From NCBI RefSeq assembly GCF_000380005.1, contig NZ_KB904196.1, forward strand, positions 62,001 to 126,000: a stretch of 64,000 bases of DNA, written 5' to 3'. Under the pieces are notes generated by a model. The model did not search any database. It was not told the origin of the DNA and saw only the letters and a program-made list of their open reading frames with translations. Positions within the stretch are counted from its first letter, which is position 1, and each line of letters begins with the position of its first letter. Below are positions 22,224 through 34,687 of the stretch, one piece after another. This stretch comes from Streptococcus didelphis DSM 15616 (GTDB taxonomy: Bacteria; Bacillota; Bacilli; Lactobacillales; Streptococcaceae). The translations under genes were made by a program, and so were the position numbers.

Positions 22224-22239
22224 TTAATAGGAGAATTAA

Positions 22240-24093
<1,854 letters not shown>

Positions 24094-24173
24094 AAATAAA
24101 AGACAAAAAATACTGTCCTAAAAAGGTTGTATTGTTAGAAATCTTTTATTACGTTTTATAATTTAATACATTC

Positions 24174-24229
24174 AAAAAGTGAACAAGCTAGAATTCTGAG
24201 CGGCAGAAAACTAAGCTTGTTCACTTTTT
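24174..24229. terminator. Perfect 16-bp inverted repeat, terminator between proS and the opuC operon
   Basis: AAAAAGTGAACAAGCT (24174-24189) pairs perfectly with AGCTTGTTCACTTTTT (24214-24229) around a 24-base loop. The A/T ends on both sides suit termination in both directions between the converging transcripts. A smaller hairpin with a T tract follows at about 24236-24266. Confidence 0.75.
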
Positions 24230-24321
24230 ATATTGGAGGTTGAACCTTGTTTCAGCCTCTTTTTAGGTTTATGCTGATTTAATAGCAGGTGTAAAATGAG
24301 TAAGTTTTTATGCTTACTAAG

Positions 24322-24978
24322 TTATCTAGCACTTCGAGGTTCTAAGAGGTGTTGAATAAAACCTAAAATAATATCTGATAAGATTGCCATAAGGGCTGTT
24401 GGCAATGAACCTGCAAGAATAATAGCGCCACCATTTGTTGCGTTAGTTCCTCGGATAATAATGTCTCCAAGGCCACCACCACCAACAAAAGCTCCAATAG
24501 CAGTTATTCCTACGGCAACTACAAGTGCATTTCTAAGACCTGCCATGATAACGGATAAGGATAGGGGTAACTCAACCATGATAAGGCGTTGGCTTTTAGT
24601 CATCCCCATCCCTTTAGCTACATCAATTAAATCATCGTCCACACTCCGGATACCTGTGTAGGTATTGCTAATGATTGGCAGGAGAGAATATAGAAAAACA
24701 GTCGCAATAACAGTTTTTGTTCCAAGTCCCAACCCCAGCATTAAAATCGAAATCATGGCTAGTGAGGGAATGGTTTGGAGAACATTTGCTATTCCCATAA
24801 CAAATGTTCTAAGTCTTATGCGTCTAGCAATAATAATACCAAGAGGGATTCCCACAAGGGCAGCTAAGACTACCCCGTAGGCTGATATTAAAAAATGCCT
24901 TAAGAATTGAGAGAGGATATAACTTCCATTATGATTGAAATAATAAAGCAGCTGCTCCCAGGTTGACATATCACTCAT
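24322..24978 (-). CDS. opuCD: Osmoprotectant (glycine betaine/choline/carnitine) ABC transporter permease, OpuCD-like
   Basis: The 218-residue permease has about five to six helices. The transporter signature in GALGIG-type form appears as VAVGITAIGAFVGGGGLGDII, in parts. The frame extends to 25059, but a strong ribosome site AAAGGAGG lies before the ATG at 24978. That start overlaps the stop of the binding-protein gene by eight bases (ATGAGTGA), showing translational coupling. It is the last gene of opuCA-B-C-D and moves compatible solutes across the membrane with the second permease. Confidence 0.9.
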   Translation of the reverse strand: MSDMSTWEQLLYYFNHNGSYILSQFLRHFLISAYGVVLAALVGIPLGIIIARRIRLRTFVMGIANVLQTIPSLAMISILMLGLGLGTKTVIATVFLYSLLPIISNTYTGIRSVDDDLIDVAKGMGMTKSQRLIMVELPLSLSVIMAGLRNALVVAVGITAIGAFVGGGGLGDIIIRGTNATNGGAIILAGSLPTALMAILSDIILGFIQHLLEPRSAR

Positions 24979-25897
24979 TGCTGTCACCTCCTTTGAAATA
25001 ATTGTTGTCTTTGAGGAATTCTTGTGCAACAACTGATGGTTCAAGAAGTCTATCATCAACCTTGTAATTTAAGTGTTGCATTGTCTCTAGGTTGATTTTG
25101 CCATCTAGGCGGTGCAGTAATTTTTTAAGGTCAGGGTATTTTTTAAGGATACTATTGCTGACAACCATAGAACATTCATAAGGAGGGAAAAATTGCTTAT
25201 CGTCTTTTAAGATTTTAAGATCATAGCTTTGGATACGTCCATCTGTAGAATACCCTAAGACCGACTGCATTTTATTACCCGAAACAGCATCGTAAACGAG
25301 TCCAATCTGCATGGGATAAAGTTTATCAAAGGAAAAACCGTATTCCTTGGTAAAATCAGAATAGCCATCCCCTTTTCTGTTCAGCCAAGTACTGTCAATG
25401 CCGACTTTAGCACTGTCCTTAATCTTAGCCATATCAGAAAAAGTTTCAAGTTGGTTCTTTTCAGCGAAATCCTTAGTGACCATAAAAGCGTAGGTATCTG
25501 AAAAGCCATAGGTTGGGAACCAGGTTTGATCAAACCTCTCATGAAATTCCTTTTTAACGACTTTTGCAGCCTCTTTAGGATCCTTGATAGTAGCCATCCC
25601 TAGAGCGCCAGTAATATCTGTTCCTGTATAACGAGAAGCTGAAATATCCGCATCTCCTCTAAGTTGAGCTTGGTGGGTTACATTTGAAGAGCCTAAGTTA
25701 GGAACAATAGTAGCCTGATATCCCAACTCATGATGGATTAATTCGGCAATAATATTAGCCATGATACTTGATTCTGTTGTACTTTGAGCAGCAATCTTGA
25801 CCTTGGGACCATCTTCATGATTATAGGCCCTATAGGAAAAGATAGCTATTATGAGAATAAGCAGGGCAGAAATAGTAACGTATATTTTTTTCTTCAT
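24971..25897 (-). CDS. opuCC: Osmoprotectant ABC transporter substrate-binding protein, OpuCC-like
   Basis: The 308-residue protein belongs to the OpuAC/OsmF binding-protein family. It starts with a single hydrophobic N-terminal segment ([18 protein letters not shown]) without a cysteine lipobox, so it is held by an uncleaved helix or released, not a lipoprotein. Family motifs include the ligand-site region [14 protein letters not shown] and [17 protein letters not shown]. It is coupled to the permease genes by a four-base overlap upstream (25894-25897) and an eight-base overlap downstream. Quaternary ammonium ligands are expected; the exact one is not known. Confidence 0.9.
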   Translation of the reverse strand: MKKKIYVTISALLILIIAIFSYRAYNHEDGPKVKIAAQSTTESSIMANIIAELIHHELGYQATIVPNLGSSNVTHQAQLRGDADISASRYTGTDITGALGMATIKDPKEAAKVVKKEFHERFDQTWFPTYGFSDTYAFMVTKDFAEKNQLETFSDMAKIKDSAKVGIDSTWLNRKGDGYSDFTKEYGFSFDKLYPMQIGLVYDAVSGNKMQSVLGYSTDGRIQSYDLKILKDDKQFFPPYECSMVVSNSILKKYPDLKKLLHRLDGKINLETMQHLNYKVDDRLLEPSVVAQEFLKDNNYFKGGDSNE

Positions 25898-26532
25898 GCT
25901 TTCACCCCACTAGTTTGTTTTGGTAAGAGATGCTTCTCTAAGCTTCCCAGTAAAAAATCTGAAACGAGAGATAAGATAATAACAGGAATAGTTCCTCCAA
26001 TAATCAATTCTGGTTGAAAAAGATTCAAACCGCTAAAAATCAGATCTCCTAAACCACCTGCTCCAATATAAGAGGCTAAGGTAGCCCAGGCAATAACATA
26101 GATGGCCGATAATCTAACTCCTGCCATAATAACTGGCATGGCCAAGGGTAATTCTACCTGAAAAATCGACTGGACAGAAGACAAACCCATCCCCTTAGCA
26201 CTATCTTTTAGATCACTATTTACATTATTTAACCCTACAAAGGTATTTCTTAAAATAGGAAGGAGGGAATAGATAAACAAGGCAAGGATAGCAGGGAGTT
26301 TTCCTACTCCAAAAATAGGAATCATCATCGCCAAAAGTGCTAGGCTGGGAATAGTTTGCAGCATACTAGCTATTCCAATAACAATCTTAGCTAGTCTAGG
26401 AAATCTTGTCAGGATTATGCCTAAAGGGATGGCTACAAGAGCACCAAAAGCTAGGGCTAATGCTGAAATATAAGTTTGTTCCCAGGTTTTTACAAGTAGC
26501 CGACTACCATATTGTGCAAAAAAATCAGCCAT
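25894..26532 (-). CDS. opuCB: Osmoprotectant ABC transporter permease, OpuCB-like
   Basis: The 212-residue membrane permease has the binding-protein-dependent permease motif [19 protein letters not shown] near residue 150. The region [13 protein letters not shown] is shared with OpuCD. Its start overlaps the stop of opuCA by one base, and its stop overlaps opuCC by four. The tight coupling of all four genes supports one polycistronic message read from about 27.7 kb. Confidence 0.92.
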   Translation of the reverse strand: MADFFAQYGSRLLVKTWEQTYISALALAFGALVAIPLGIILTRFPRLAKIVIGIASMLQTIPSLALLAMMIPIFGVGKLPAILALFIYSLLPILRNTFVGLNNVNSDLKDSAKGMGLSSVQSIFQVELPLAMPVIMAGVRLSAIYVIAWATLASYIGAGGLGDLIFSGLNLFQPELIIGGTIPVIILSLVSDFLLGSLEKHLLPKQTSGVKA

Positions 26533-27674
26533 TACTCTTCCTCCCTTCCTTGAGTTCCCCAGATAAAGTCATAAAGCATATCAACTAGGGATGACCGTGT
26601 AATGATTCCCTTCAATCGGTTTTCAGTATCAACAACAGGTGCAAATTTTAGGCCCCGTTTGAGGATTTTTTGGGCAGTATCTCGCAAGATAGCCTCTTCT
26701 TGAACAGCAAAGGTAATTTTGGTCATTAAATCTGATACTAATAAATGGCTTTGGAAGTGTTGACTTAGACTTTCAATGTCAATAAGCCCGAGCAATTTTC
26801 CATCTTCAGTAACAAATAAGGAGTCAACCCGTTTTTCTCTCATAAGGGTAATGGCATCAGATAAAGATTTATCAGCACTGATAGCAATAGGATTTTTTAT
26901 CATGACAGATTTAACTGGTGTTATATCAGATTGGGCACGAATCAAGCGTTCTTCACCAATCATTTTTTCCACAAAGGTAGTCGCTGGATGATGAAGCAAT
27001 TCAGTAGGAGTCCCTTCTTGAACCATCTTACCTTTATCCATAACGACAATCTTGGTTGCTAGTTTTAAAGCCTCATCCATGTCATGAGTGACTAATATAA
27101 TAGTCTTACCCATCTTTTCTTGCAGGCTTTTAACCAGTTCTTGAATACCTTCGCGGGTAATAGGATCAAGAGCTCCAAAAGGTTCATCCATTAAAATAAT
27201 GTCTTGATCTGCTGCTAAAGCTCTAATGACTCCGATTCTTTGTTGTTGACCACCAGATAATTCTGAAGGGTAACGATATAAAAAGTCTTCTGGCAGTTCC
27301 ACAAGCTTTATCAGTTCCTTGGCCTTAGCTAGTTTGTCTTCTTCTGACCACTTTAATAATTTTGGCACTAGGGTAATATTTTCATAAATGGTCATATGAG
27401 GCATTAGGCCAATATTTTGAATAACATAGCCAATTTTTCGTCTTAATTGGACAGGATTAAATTGGGAAATGTCTTTTCCTTTGAACAAGATGCTACCATT
27501 ACTAGGCTTAAGCATTCGATTGACCATCCGCATGAGGGTTGTTTTTCCAGAACCACTAGTACCAATAAAACAAATAAAATCACCTGGTAAAACCTGTAAG
27601 CTTATTTCTTCTACGGCTACCTTATCCCCATATATTTTGTTAACATTTTTAAACTCGATGATAGGTTTCTCCAT
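26532..27674 (-). CDS. opuCA: Osmoprotectant ABC transporter ATP-binding protein with CBS domains, OpuCA-like
   Basis: The 380-residue ATPase has Walker [10 protein letters not shown], signature [10 protein letters not shown], Walker [14 protein letters not shown] and switch histidine in VTHDMDEAL. Two CBS domains fill residues about 250-375. In OpuA/OpuC systems the CBS pair senses ionic strength or binds c-di-AMP to gate transport. Family N-terminus and length are normal. It is the first gene of the minus-strand operon, with the control region at 27675-28008. Confidence 0.94.
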   Translation of the reverse strand: MEKPIIEFKNVNKIYGDKVAVEEISLQVLPGDFICFIGTSGSGKTTLMRMVNRMLKPSNGSILFKGKDISQFNPVQLRRKIGYVIQNIGLMPHMTIYENITLVPKLLKWSEEDKLAKAKELIKLVELPEDFLYRYPSELSGGQQQRIGVIRALAADQDIILMDEPFGALDPITREGIQELVKSLQEKMGKTIILVTHDMDEALKLATKIVVMDKGKMVQEGTPTELLHHPATTFVEKMIGEERLIRAQSDITPVKSVMIKNPIAISADKSLSDAITLMREKRVDSLFVTEDGKLLGLIDIESLSQHFQSHLLVSDLMTKITFAVQEEAILRDTAQKILKRGLKFAPVVDTENRLKGIITRSSLVDMLYDFIWGTQGREEE

Positions 27675-28008
27675 ATCAATCTCCCCTTCTATTATAAATA
27701 TATAAAATAGTAAGAATACTCTCAGTATGCTTCAAGTATACCCTATTCTTGACATAAAATCATTTGAACTGTGCTTTTTTAATAAAAATAAAAGAAACAA
27801 AGGTTAAGTTTTAGGAATCTAGCCTCTTTTTGAGGGTGTTTTCTTCTTCAACAATATTAATTATCAAAAAATTAGATTAACTTAATAACAATGTTCGGAT
27901 TTGGCGATTAGTTCTGAAAAAATCAAAAAAATTAACTGAAAAAATCAATAAAAGTTAAAAAAAATAGTATACTTATGGTATACTTATAGAAAAGGACAGG
28001 AGAAGCAG
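27675..28008. promoter_or_regulatory. Divergent control region between opuCA and the DUF975 gene
   Basis: This 334-base AT-rich gap has no open reading frame of interest. On the plus side the 10-bp sequence GTATACTTAT occurs twice one base apart (27967-27976 and 27978-27987) just before the DUF975 ribosome site. A related GTATAC core in AAGTATACCC lies near 27733 on the opuCA side. No riboswitch fold was recognised. Confidence 0.5.
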
Positions 28009-28821
28009 ATGAAAACTAGGGCAGAATTAAAACAAATTGCTAAAAATCGTTTAAAAGAGAATTGGGGTTGGGCTATTGGGAACTGTGTCTTACCAAGTCT
28101 TATAATTGGCACAGTATTTATAGCTCTCTTTTATCTCTTACTTTTACCTATAGCCTTAAATGGTGATACAGCAGAACCAACAGGAGCTGTTGCAGTTTCT
28201 ATGGTTTTAATGACAGTTCTCTATTTTTTGATGATTTTTATAAGCTTATTAGCAGAGGTTAGTATTGTTTGTATCTTCTTAGATTTTATCCGAGGAAAAA
28301 AAGAAGACCTATCTGTTGCCTTCTTCTATCCTTTTACTAAGAAACGTTTTGGTAAATTTTTAGGGACTAACCTATTAATCTTAGTCTATACTAGCTTGTG
28401 GAGCTTCCTATTTATCATTCCTGGGATTATTAAAAGTTTGAGCTATTCCCAAGCAAATTATGTCTTAAAAGACAAACTTGATAGAGGTCAAGAAGTAAGC
28501 TTAAATACAGCCATTACAGAAAGTAGACAGCTTATGAAAGGCCATAAGTGGGAATATTTCTTATTACAACTCAGCTTTATAGGTTGGGCCATCTTATCAC
28601 TTGTGACTTTTGGACTAGGTTTCTTCTGGTTACAACCTTATATACAGACAACAAATGCAGCCTATTATGAAGCTTTACTAGAAGAAAATGGTTTGACATA
28701 TCCTGGACCAGATCATGAAGAAAAACCAAGTGTAGAAGCTATTCAAGAGGAAAAAGAAGAAATAGTCTCAGACCTTCCTTTGATGGGACAACCAGATGTT
28801 CAAGATGCTACAATGAAATAG
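28009..28821 (+). CDS. DUF975 family integral membrane protein
   Basis: The 270-residue protein starts with the typical DUF975 N-terminus (RAELKQIAKNRLKENWGWAI). Five or so hydrophobic helices follow and the last 45 residues form an acidic cytoplasmic tail. The function of the family is unknown. AGGAG precedes the ATG. The gene is alone, between the opuC control region and a terminator at 28871. Confidence 0.8.
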   Translation: MKTRAELKQIAKNRLKENWGWAIGNCVLPSLIIGTVFIALFYLLLLPIALNGDTAEPTGAVAVSMVLMTVLYFLMIFISLLAEVSIVCIFLDFIRGKKEDLSVAFFYPFTKKRFGKFLGTNLLILVYTSLWSFLFIIPGIIKSLSYSQANYVLKDKLDRGQEVSLNTAITESRQLMKGHKWEYFLLQLSFIGWAILSLVTFGLGFFWLQPYIQTTNAAYYEALLEENGLTYPGPDHEEKPSVEAIQEEKEEIVSDLPLMGQPDVQDATMK

Positions 28822-28870
28822 AAGTAAAATTTTTGAATGAAGAACCAAATACTCAATAAATAGATGAAAG

Positions 28871-28893
28871 GCTAGGAATTTCCCTAGCTTTTT
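28871..28893 (+). terminator. Terminator after the DUF975 gene
   Basis: GCTAGG (28871-28876) and CCTAGC (28883-28888) form a short hairpin with a six-base loop, followed by five T. Confidence 0.7.
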
Positions 28894-28972
28894 CGTCTGC
28901 TTGCTTGAGATAAAGGTCGAATTCTCTGACTATTTATGATAAAATAGTCCCTAAGAAAATCAGGAGAAAACT

Positions 28973-31900
28973 ATGTCAGATTTATTCGTTAAATTGATGG
29001 AACAAATAGAGATGCCGCTTGAAATAAGAACTTCAAGTGCTTTTTCGTCTGCTGATATAATTGAGGTTAAGGTTCATTCCCTATCTCGTTTATGGGAGTT
29101 TCATCTATCATTTAAAGAGATATTACCAATAGCTATCTATAAAGAACTGGATTATCGTCTGAAAACAACCTTCCAAAAAGCTGATATCAAGGTGCAGTTT
29201 GATATTGAGGTTGGAAATATTGATTATTCTGATCAGCTATTACAGGACTATTATTATGAAGCGTTTGAGCATGAACCCTGTAATAGTGCTTCTTTCAAGT
29301 CTTCTTTTGCTAAGTTAAAGGTAGCTTATCAAGAGGGAAAGTTATTTATTTCAACTCCCCACTTTATTAACAATGATCATTTTAGAAAAAATCATCTTCC
29401 CAATTTAGCCAAGCAGTTTGCACGTTTTGGCTTTGGGCAATTAGAGATTGAAATGATATCAGATGATGAAATGACCAAGTCTTTGCAAGAACATTTTGAC
29501 AATAATCGTCAGGCTATTTTGGACAAGGCAGTTCAAGACAATCTGGAAGCCTTGAAATCATTAGAAACTATGCAGCCTCCAGCAGAAGAGCCAGCTTCAA
29601 AACCTAGTTTTGACTATAAAGAACGACTTGTACAAAGGCAAGCTGGCTTTGAAAAAGCTGAAATCACCCCAATGATTGAAGTGGAAATGGAAGAAAACCG
29701 TATTGTTTTTGAAGGTATGGTTTTTGATGTGGAACGAAAAACAACCCGGACTGGTCGTCACATTATTAATTTTAAAATGACCGACTATACTTCTAGCTTT
29801 GCTATGCAAAAATGGGCCAAAGATGATGATGAACTACATAAATATGATATGGTTGCTAAGGGAGCATGGCTAAGAGTTCAAGGAAATATTGAAAATAACC
29901 CTTATACAAAAAGCTTAACTATGAATGTCCAGCAGCTTAAAGCAATTGTTCATCATGACCGTAAAGACCTTATGCCAGAAGGTCAAAAGAGGGTTGAACT
30001 CCATGCCCATACTAATATGTCAACAATGGATGCTCTGCCAACTGTAGAATCTTTAATTGACACGGCTGCCAAGTGGGGACATCCTGCTGTTGCAATTACA
30101 GATCATGCCAATGTACAAAGCTTTCCTCATGGTTATCACAGGGCTAGAAAACTGGGGATTAAGGCTATTTTTGGGCTAGAGGCAAATATTGTTGAAGATA
30201 AGGTTCCTATCTCTTATGAGCCTATTGATATGGATTTGCACGAGGCTACTTATGTGGTATTTGACGTGGAAACCACAGGATTGTCTGCGATAAATAATGA
30301 CCTTATCCAGATTGCTGCTTCTAAAATGTATAAGGGAAATATTATTGAACAGTTTGATGAATTCATTGATCCAGGCCATCCCTTATCAGCCTTTACCACT
30401 GAATTAACAGGGATTACAGACAATCATTTGCTAGGAGCAAAGCCTCTCAAACAAGTTTTGGAAGAGTTTCAAGCCTTTTGTAAGGATAGTGTCCTAGTAG
30501 CTCATAATGCTAGTTTTGATATTGGATTTATGAATGCTAATTATGAACGTTATCAGCTAGCTAGAATTACCCAACCTGTTATTGATACTTTGGAATTTGC
30601 ACGAAATCTTTACCCTGAGTATAAACGCCATGGTTTAGGACCATTAACCAAACGTTTCCAAGTTTCTTTGGACCATCACCATATGGCCAATTATGATGCG
30701 GAAGCAACTGGTCGCCTTCTCTTTATTTTTTTGAAAGAGGCGCGTGAAAAACATGGTGTGACTAATTTAAAAGACTTAAATACCCAATTAGTGGCAGAGG
30801 ATTCTTATAAAAAAGCAAGAATTAAACATGCTACCATTTATGTTCAAAATCAAATTGGTTTAAAGAATATTTTCAAATTAGTTAGCCTGTCCAATGTGGT
30901 CTACTATGAGGGAGTGCCACGTATTCCACGAACTATTCTAGATAAGTATCGTGAAGGATTATTATTGGGGACTGCCTGTTCAGATGGAGAAGTCTTTGAT
31001 GCAGTTCTAACCAAAGGAATTGATGCTGCTGTTAATCTTGCTCGCTATTATGACTTTATTGAAGTTATGCCACCTGCCTTATATGAGCCTCTTGTTGCGC
31101 GTGAATTAATTCCAGACCAGGCAGGCGTTGAAAAGGCTATTCTTGATTTAATTGAGGTTGGTAGACGACTTAATAAGCCTGTTATGGCAACGGGAAATGT
31201 TCACTATATTGAACCTGAAGAGGAAATCTATCGGGAGATTATTGTGCGTAGCCTTGGACAAGGAGCAATGATTAACCGGACTATTGGGAGGGGTGAAGGT
31301 GCTAAGCCAGCTCCTCTACCAAAGGCTCATTTTAGAACGACTAATGAAATGCTAGATGAATTTGCCTTTCTTGGTAAGGATTTAGCCTATGAAATTGTAG
31401 TAACAAACACCCAAAAATTTGCTGATGGGATTGAAGATGTCGAAGTTGTAAAGGGGGATTTATATACACCTTATATAGATAAGGCTGAAGAAACGGTTGC
31501 AGAATTAACCTATCAAAAAGCTTTTGAAATTTACGGTAATCCCTTACCAGATATTATTGATCTTCGTATTGAAAAAGAGTTAACTTCTATTTTAGGGAAT
31601 GGTTTTGCGGTGATCTATTTAGCTTCTCAGATGTTGGTTAATAGGTCTAATGAGCGTGGCTATCTTGTAGGGTCACGAGGCTCTGTGGGTTCTAGCTTTG
31701 TAGCCACTATGATTGGTATTACAGAAGTCAATCCTATGCCACCCCATTATGTCTGTCCAAAATGCCAGCATTCAGAATTTATCACAGATGGTTCAGTCGG
31801 CTCTGGTTATGATTTAGCTGATAAGAAATGTCCTGAGTGTGGAGTTGCCTATCAAAAAGATGGTCAGGATATTCCCTTTGAAACCTTTTTAGGTTTTGAT

Positions 31901-33370
31901 GGGGACAAGGTTCCTGATATTGACTTGAACTTCTCAGGTGATGATCAACCTAATGCCCATTTAGATGTTCGTGAGATATTTGGTGAGGAATATGCCTTTC
32001 GGGCAGGAACTGTAGGTACAGTAGCTGAAAAGACAGCCTATGGTTTTGTTAAGGGCTATGAACGTGATTATGGCAAGTTATACCGAGATGCTGAGATTGA
32101 TAGGCTAGCTGCAGGAGCTGCTGGCGTTAAGAGAACTACAGGTCAGCATCCAGGTGGGATTGTTGTTATTCCAAATTATATGGATGTCTATGATTTTACC
32201 CCAGTGCAATTTCCTGCAGAAGATGTTACAGCTTCTTGGCAGACCACTCACTTTAACTTCCATGATATTGATGAAAATGTCTTGAAACTTGATATTCTGG
32301 GTCATGATGATCCTACCATGATCCGTAAATTAGAGGATTTATCAGGCATTGACCCTAAAACAATACCTGCTGATGACCCTGGGGTAATGGCACTATTTTC
32401 CGGAACGGAAGTTTTAGGAGTTACTCCTGAGCAAATTGGCACTCCAACAGGTATGTTGGGAATTCCTGAATTTGGGACCAATTTTGTTCGGGGTATGGTT
32501 AACGAAACCCATCCAACCACCTTTGCGGAATTGTTACAGCTATCAGGCTTGTCCCACGGAACGGATGTTTGGCTAGGGAATGCCCAAGATTTAATTAAGG
32601 ATGGTACTGCAAGCCTAAAAACAGTTATTGGTTGTCGTGATGATATTATGGTTTACCTCATGCACGCGGGTCTAGAGCCTAAAATGGCCTTTACTATTAT
32701 GGAGCGTGTTCGTAAGGGCCTGTGGCTAAAAATTTCAGAAGAAGAACGTAATGGCTATATTCAGGCTATGCGTGAAAATAATGTCCCTGACTGGTATATC
32801 GAATCTTGTGGGAAGATAAAATACATGTTCCCTAAAGCCCATGCAGCAGCCTATGTTTTAATGGCCTTGCGTGTGGCTTACTTTAAGGTTCACCACCCCT
32901 TGATGTATTACTGTGCATATTTTTCAATCCGTGCTAAAGCCTTTGAATTAAAGACAATGAGTGGTGGACTACAAGCTGTTAAAGCTCGCATGGAAGATAT
33001 TGCTCTGAAAAAGAAAAATAATGAAGCTTCCAATGTAGAAAATGACTTGTACACAACCTTAGAAATTGTTAATGAAATGTTAGAGCGTGGCTATAAATTC
33101 GGCAAATTAGACCTTTATCGGAGTGATGCCATTGAATTCCAAATAAAAGAAGATACCTTAATTCCTCCTTTTGTAGCTATGGAAGGTTTAGGTGAAAACG
33201 TAGCTAAACAAATTGTTAAAGCAAGGGCAGATGGAGAATTTCTTTCTAAAATGGAATTAAGAAAACGTGGGGGAGCCTCTTCTACCTTAGTTGAAAAAAT
33301 GGATGATATGGGAATACTTGGCAATCTACCAGAAGATAATCAACTTAGTCTATTTGAAGATTTCTTCTAA
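28973..33370 (+). CDS. polC: DNA polymerase III subunit alpha, PolC type
   Basis: The 1465-residue replicative polymerase of low-GC Gram-positives has all expected parts. An N-terminal region and OB fold come first (about 230-320). The PHP domain ([15 protein letters not shown], about 345) is split by a DnaQ-like 3'-5' exonuclease ([12 protein letters not shown], about 425-590). The polymerase core carries the catalytic [12 protein letters not shown] near 980 and a zinc motif with CPKC and CPEC pairs just before it. The C-terminal helix-hairpin-helix and a clamp-binding QLSLF sequence (about 1458) end the protein. AGGAG precedes the ATG. It is monocistronic as far as can be seen. Confidence 0.97.
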   Translation: MSDLFVKLMEQIEMPLEIRTSSAFSSADIIEVKVHSLSRLWEFHLSFKEILPIAIYKELDYRLKTTFQKADIKVQFDIEVGNIDYSDQLLQDYYYEAFEHEPCNSASFKSSFAKLKVAYQEGKLFISTPHFINNDHFRKNHLPNLAKQFARFGFGQLEIEMISDDEMTKSLQEHFDNNRQAILDKAVQDNLEALKSLETMQPPAEEPASKPSFDYKERLVQRQAGFEKAEITPMIEVEMEENRIVFEGMVFDVERKTTRTGRHIINFKMTDYTSSFAMQKWAKDDDELHKYDMVAKGAWLRVQGNIENNPYTKSLTMNVQQLKAIVHHDRKDLMPEGQKRVELHAHTNMSTMDALPTVESLIDTAAKWGHPAVAITDHANVQSFPHGYHRARKLGIKAIFGLEANIVEDKVPISYEPIDMDLHEATYVVFDVETTGLSAINNDLIQIAASKMYKGNIIEQFDEFIDPGHPLSAFTTELTGITDNHLLGAKPLKQVLEEFQAFCKDSVLVAHNASFDIGFMNANYERYQLARITQPVIDTLEFARNLYPEYKRHGLGPLTKRFQVSLDHHHMANYDAEATGRLLFIFLKEAREKHGVTNLKDLNTQLVAEDSYKKARIKHATIYVQNQIGLKNIFKLVSLSNVVYYEGVPRIPRTILDKYREGLLLGTACSDGEVFDAVLTKGIDAAVNLARYYDFIEVMPPALYEPLVARELIPDQAGVEKAILDLIEVGRRLNKPVMATGNVHYIEPEEEIYREIIVRSLGQGAMINRTIGRGEGAKPAPLPKAHFRTTNEMLDEFAFLGKDLAYEIVVTNTQKFADGIEDVEVVKGDLYTPYIDKAEETVAELTYQKAFEIYGNPLPDIIDLRIEKELTSILGNGFAVIYLASQMLVNRSNERGYLVGSRGSVGSSFVATMIGITEVNPMPPHYVCPKCQHSEFITDGSVGSGYDLADKKCPECGVAYQKDGQDIPFETFLGFDGDKVPDIDLNFSGDDQPNAHLDVREIFGEEYAFRAGTVGTVAEKTAYGFVKGYERDYGKLYRDAEIDRLAAGAAGVKRTTGQHPGGIVVIPNYMDVYDFTPVQFPAEDVTASWQTTHFNFHDIDENVLKLDILGHDDPTMIRKLEDLSGIDPKTIPADDPGVMALFSGTEVLGVTPEQIGTPTGMLGIPEFGTNFVRGMVNETHPTTFAELLQLSGLSHGTDVWLGNAQDLIKDGTASLKTVIGCRDDIMVYLMHAGLEPKMAFTIMERVRKGLWLKISEEERNGYIQAMRENNVPDWYIESCGKIKYMFPKAHAAAYVLMALRVAYFKVHHPLMYYCAYFSIRAKAFELKTMSGGLQAVKARMEDIALKKKNNEASNVENDLYTTLEIVNEMLERGYKFGKLDLYRSDAIEFQIKEDTLIPPFVAMEGLGENVAKQIVKARADGEFLSKMELRKRGGASSTLVEKMDDMGILGNLPEDNQLSLFEDFF

Positions 33371-33426
33371 AAGCTTAGCACCAGTCTAGAAAACTTTTTA
33401 TCAAGCAAGGTAATTGAAATTAATAC

Positions 33427-33436
33427 TAACTAGTTA
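33427..33436. promoter_or_regulatory. MarR-type palindrome upstream of the marR-like gene
   Basis: TAACTAGTTA is a perfect 10-bp palindrome 27 bases before the start codon. It resembles the two palindromes ahead of the nitroreductase gene, suggesting that the regulator also controls itself. Confidence 0.45.
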
Positions 33437-33462
33437 TAAAATAAAAGAAGAAAGGAGATGAG

Positions 33463-33888
33463 ATGGGAGAATTTAAAAATACTGCTGTCAAAGCAATGGT
33501 TGTTATGCGAAAAGCCTTTAGAACCATTGATTCTAAAGTATCTGTAAGCTATAAACTAGATGATTTAACCCCTACACAATTTGCTGTTTTAGATGTTCTT
33601 TATGCCAAGGGAACCTTAAAAATTGGAGAACTTATTAATAGCATGTTAGCTACTTCAGGTAATATGACAGTTGTCATCAAAAACATGGAAAAAAAAGGCT
33701 GGGTCCTACGTCACATGTGCCCAAATGATAAACGCTCTTTTCTAGTAAGTTTGACTGCAGAAGGTCAAACAGTTATTGAGCAGGCTTTGCCAGCCCATAT
33801 TAATCGTGTTGAAGAGATTTTTTCGGTTTTGACTGAGAGTGAACAAAAGGAACTTATTAGACTTTTAAAAAAATTTAAAAATAGCTGA
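33463..33888 (+). CDS. MarR family transcriptional regulator
   Basis: The 141-residue winged-helix regulator shows the MarR core LTPTQFAVLDVL, recognition helix region ATSGNMTVVIKNMEKKGWV, and wing with CPNDKRSFLVSLT. The only cysteine is in this wing, so cysteine redox sensing of the YodB/HypR type is not obvious. It lies 138 bases ahead of a nitroreductase gene, with related palindromes in front of both. This arrangement is typical of regulators that release a nitroreductase on exposure to quinones or other electrophiles; the inducer here is inferred. Confidence 0.88.
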   Translation: MGEFKNTAVKAMVVMRKAFRTIDSKVSVSYKLDDLTPTQFAVLDVLYAKGTLKIGELINSMLATSGNMTVVIKNMEKKGWVLRHMCPNDKRSFLVSLTAEGQTVIEQALPAHINRVEEIFSVLTESEQKELIRLLKKFKNS

Positions 33889-33904
33889 GCCTTTTTCTTT
33901 GACT

Positions 33905-33918
33905 TTACTAATTAGTAA
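33905..33918. promoter_or_regulatory. MarR-type operator 1 before nitroreductase gene
   Basis: TTACTAATTAGTAA is a perfect 14-bp palindrome in the gap between the regulator and the nitroreductase. Confidence 0.6.
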
Positions 33919-33948
33919 TAATATAATAACTATATAGTGATAATTAAG

Positions 33949-33960
33949 CACTAATTAGTG
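33949..33960. promoter_or_regulatory. MarR-type operator 2 before nitroreductase gene
   Basis: CACTAATTAGTG is a perfect 12-bp palindrome sharing ACTAATTAGT with operator 1. Its center is 43 bases downstream of that of operator 1, so the two lie roughly on the same helix face. It ends 19 bases before the first ATG at 33979. Confidence 0.6.
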
Positions 33961-34026
33961 TTAATTGAAGGAGACAATATGTCTATTGTTGAAGAATTTA
34001 AAAGTATCTTTAAAGGAGAGAAAAAT

Positions 34027-34641
34027 ATGTCATTTTTAGAAGAATTGAAAAACCGTCGTACCATCTATGCTTTAGGACGTGAAACCAAAGCATCAGATGA
34101 AAAAATTATTGAAACAATTAAAGAAGCTGTTCGTCAGTCACCTTCAGCATTCAATAGCCAAACAACACGTGTTCTTATTTTAATGAATGATCATGCTGGT
34201 AAATTTTGGAATGAACTTGTTGCTAATGAATTAGTAAAAACAATGAAAGACCAAGGTTTAGGTGAAGAAGCTATTGCTGGTACTAAAGCTAAATTAGCAG
34301 GTTTTGGTAATGCTAAAGGAGTAGCTCTTTTCTTTGAAGATCAAGCTGTTGTTAAAGGATTACAAGAACAATTCCCACTTTATGCTGATAATTTCCCAAT
34401 TTGGTCTGAGCAAGCATCTGGTATTGCTTCAGTAAATGCTTGGACTGCCTTGTCTTCAGAATTAGGTATCGGTGCTAACCTTCAACATTACAATCCAGTT
34501 GTTGACGACGCTGTAGCTTCAACTTATGGTATTCCAGCTAACTGGAAACTTCGTGGTCAATTAAACTTTGGTTCAATTGAAGAAGCTGCTGGCGATAAAG
34601 ACTTTATGGCTGATGAAGATCGCTTTAAAGTTATTGGTTAA
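34027..34641 (+). CDS. Nitroreductase family FMN-dependent oxidoreductase
   Basis: The 204-residue protein belongs to the nitroreductase family of NAD(P)H-dependent flavoenzymes that reduce quinones and nitro compounds. Motifs are NRRTIYALGRE near the N-terminus, the FMN-binding SPSAFNSQTTR, and ASVNAWTALSSELGIGANLQHY in the C-terminal half. An upstream in-frame ATG at 33979 with its own GAAGGAGA would add 16 residues whose sequence (MSIVEEFKS) mirrors the downstream start (MSFLEELKN). The start at 34027 is preferred because it gives the family N-terminus and has AAAGGAGA ahead. It is probably repressed by the upstream MarR protein. Confidence 0.88.
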   Translation: MSFLEELKNRRTIYALGRETKASDEKIIETIKEAVRQSPSAFNSQTTRVLILMNDHAGKFWNELVANELVKTMKDQGLGEEAIAGTKAKLAGFGNAKGVALFFEDQAVVKGLQEQFPLYADNFPIWSEQASGIASVNAWTALSSELGIGANLQHYNPVVDDAVASTYGIPANWKLRGQLNFGSIEEAAGDKDFMADEDRFKVIG

Positions 34642-34654
34642 TTAAAAAAAAATA

Positions 34655-34686
34655 AAAAATACTCAATCCGCAGATTGAGTATTTTT
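34655..34686. terminator. Bidirectional terminator between nitroreductase and def
   Basis: AAAAATACTCAATC (34655-34668) pairs perfectly with GATTGAGTATTTTT (34673-34686) with a four-base loop. It serves the converging nitroreductase and def genes. Confidence 0.9.
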
Positions 34687-34687
34687 C

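Noticed and set aside
22224..22239. T-box riboswitch before proS (and before cysE or cysS)
   Set aside because: The gaps are only 16 to 30 bases, too short for a T-box, and no conserved T-box sequence occurs.
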